7,852 nucleotides of DNA from JBJSXF01 sp046086225. Lineage in GTDB: Bacteria; Actinomycetota; Acidimicrobiia; IMCC26256; PALSA-610. The translations under genes and the position numbers were made by a program. The notes beneath the pieces are model-generated. The model was not told the DNA's origin, made no database searches, and was given only the letters and a program-made list of their open reading frames with translations. Numbering within the stretch: position 1 is the stretch's first letter; the number at the start of each line of letters is the position of its first letter. Positions 7,227 to 7,852 of the stretch are shown here, piece by piece. The stretch is from positions 1 to 7,852 of the forward strand of contig JBJSXF010000192.1 of assembly GCA_046086225.1 (NCBI GenBank). Direction: 5' to 3'.

Positions 7227-7852
7227 CCGGCGCCACGGATCGTTGCGACCGACTGTTCGTCGCTGCGATCATCGGGTGCACGCTGGTCGGCCTCGCCATC
7301 CGGCTCGTCTACGGGCTCGGCGCCCACCACGGCTACGAACCGCTCGGCGATCCGTTCTTCTACCACCACGGCGCCAACCTGCTCGCCGACGGCGGCGGAT
7401 TCAAACAGCCCTACCTTCTCGCCGTCGCCGGGCGGGCAGTCGAGGCAGCCGACCACCCGCCGCTCTACATGACGATCCTCGCGAGCGCGTCGTTCGTCGG
7501 TCTCCGCTCGGTGACCGAGCACCTGGTGCTCTCCAGCCTGATGGGCGCGGCCACCATTCCCGTCGCCGCGCTCCTCGGACGGCGCGTCGGCGGCCGTCGG
7601 GTCGGGGTGCTCGCCGCCGCCCTCGTCGCCGTCGCACCCCAGGTCTGGCTGTACGACGGGATGCTGCTCTCGGAATCCCTCGCCATCCTGCTGGCGACGC
7701 TCGCCGTGCTCCTCGCCTATCGCGCCGCCGAGCAGCCGGACCTGCGCCGTTTCACTGCGCTCGGTCTCGTCATCGGTGCCGCCGCCCTCACCCGGGCCGA
7801 GCTCGCCCTCCTCGTACCCCTGCTCGCCTGGCCCGTCGCCGCCTGCGCCCGC
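7223..7852 (+). CDS. GT39/PMT-like membrane glycosyltransferase, second of a tandem pair, 3' end beyond window
   Basis: The N-terminal 210 residues of a second GT-C glycosyltransferase, starting at GTG 7223, which overlaps the preceding stop (GTGA). That overlap implies coupled translation. Seen: a membrane segment (about 11-33); the first outer loop with probable catalytic acid D43 in LGDPFFYHHGANLL; ADHPPLYMTILA (76-87); LYDGMLLSESLAILLA (143-158); LTRAELALL (189-197). These correspond one for one, in order and nearly in position, to the motifs of the upstream protein (D44, AEYPPLFPLLLA, SEAILMAEALAVPL, LTRAEGALL), so the two are tandem paralogues that have diverged. The frame is open to the window edge; about half of a usual 430-500 residue protein is expected to follow. 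Specific sugar and acceptor are unknown. Confidence 0.85.
   Translation, partial: MTGATDRCDRLFVAAIIGCTLVGLAIRLVYGLGAHHGYEPLGDPFFYHHGANLLADGGGFKQPYLLAVAGRAVEAADHPPLYMTILASASFVGLRSVTEHLVLSSLMGAATIPVAALLGRRVGGRRVGVLAAALVAVAPQVWLYDGMLLSESLAILLATLAVLLAYRAAEQPDLRRFTALGLVIGAAALTRAELALLVPLLAWPVAACAR

Overview
The window is a very GC-rich, densely coding stretch from an actinobacterium. It carries no RNA genes, no mobile elements, no CRISPR and no gene-free stretch longer than about 75 bases. Six protein genes are visible, and the first and last run off the window edges. All six look like parts of a cell-envelope glycan assembly locus: four multi-spanning membrane proteins of GT-C or probable GT-C type, one cytoplasmic GT4 glycosyltransferase and one SAM-dependent methyltransferase. 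The strongest taxonomic clue is the large AftD/DUF3367-type arabinofuranosyltransferase-like protein. That family is best known from arabinogalactan-building mycobacteria and corynebacteria but also occurs, as far as I recall, in other actinobacteria such as Acidimicrobiia. The exact lineage cannot be settled from this window.

Layout. Positions 1-2156 (minus): the N-terminal 718 codons of the AftD-like protein. Its GTG start overlaps by 4 bases the stop of the GT4 glycosyltransferase gene (2153-3361, minus), so these two form one translationally coupled unit read leftwards. A 74-base gap (3362-3435) separates GT4 from the divergent methyltransferase gene (3436-4245, plus). The methyltransferase converges with, and overlaps by 17 bases, a gene for a 532-residue polytopic membrane protein (4229-5827, minus). 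A 58-base gap (5828-5885) then separates that gene from a divergent pair of tandem GT39-like membrane glycosyltransferase genes (5886-7226 and 7223 to beyond the window end, plus). This pair again shares a 4-base stop/start overlap.

How the genes could work together (inference). GT4 would use a nucleotide sugar on the cytoplasmic side. The GT-C proteins would use polyprenyl-phosphate sugars on the outer face. AftD would add arabinofuranose-like residues to an envelope polysaccharide, and the methyltransferase would modify a sugar or lipid intermediate. From memory, the set AftD, GT4, divergent methyltransferase and multi-spanning membrane protein resembles the Mycobacterium tuberculosis Rv0224c-Rv0226c region and the nearby aftD (Rv0236c). 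This gene-content similarity is the most informative observation in the window.

Regulation. Both divergent gaps contain TANNNT-type -10 hexamers. Two of them lie exactly 6 bases before an ATG, the arrangement expected for leaderless actinobacterial transcripts, and they help choose the start codons. I found no convincing evidence for a wholly new biological system.
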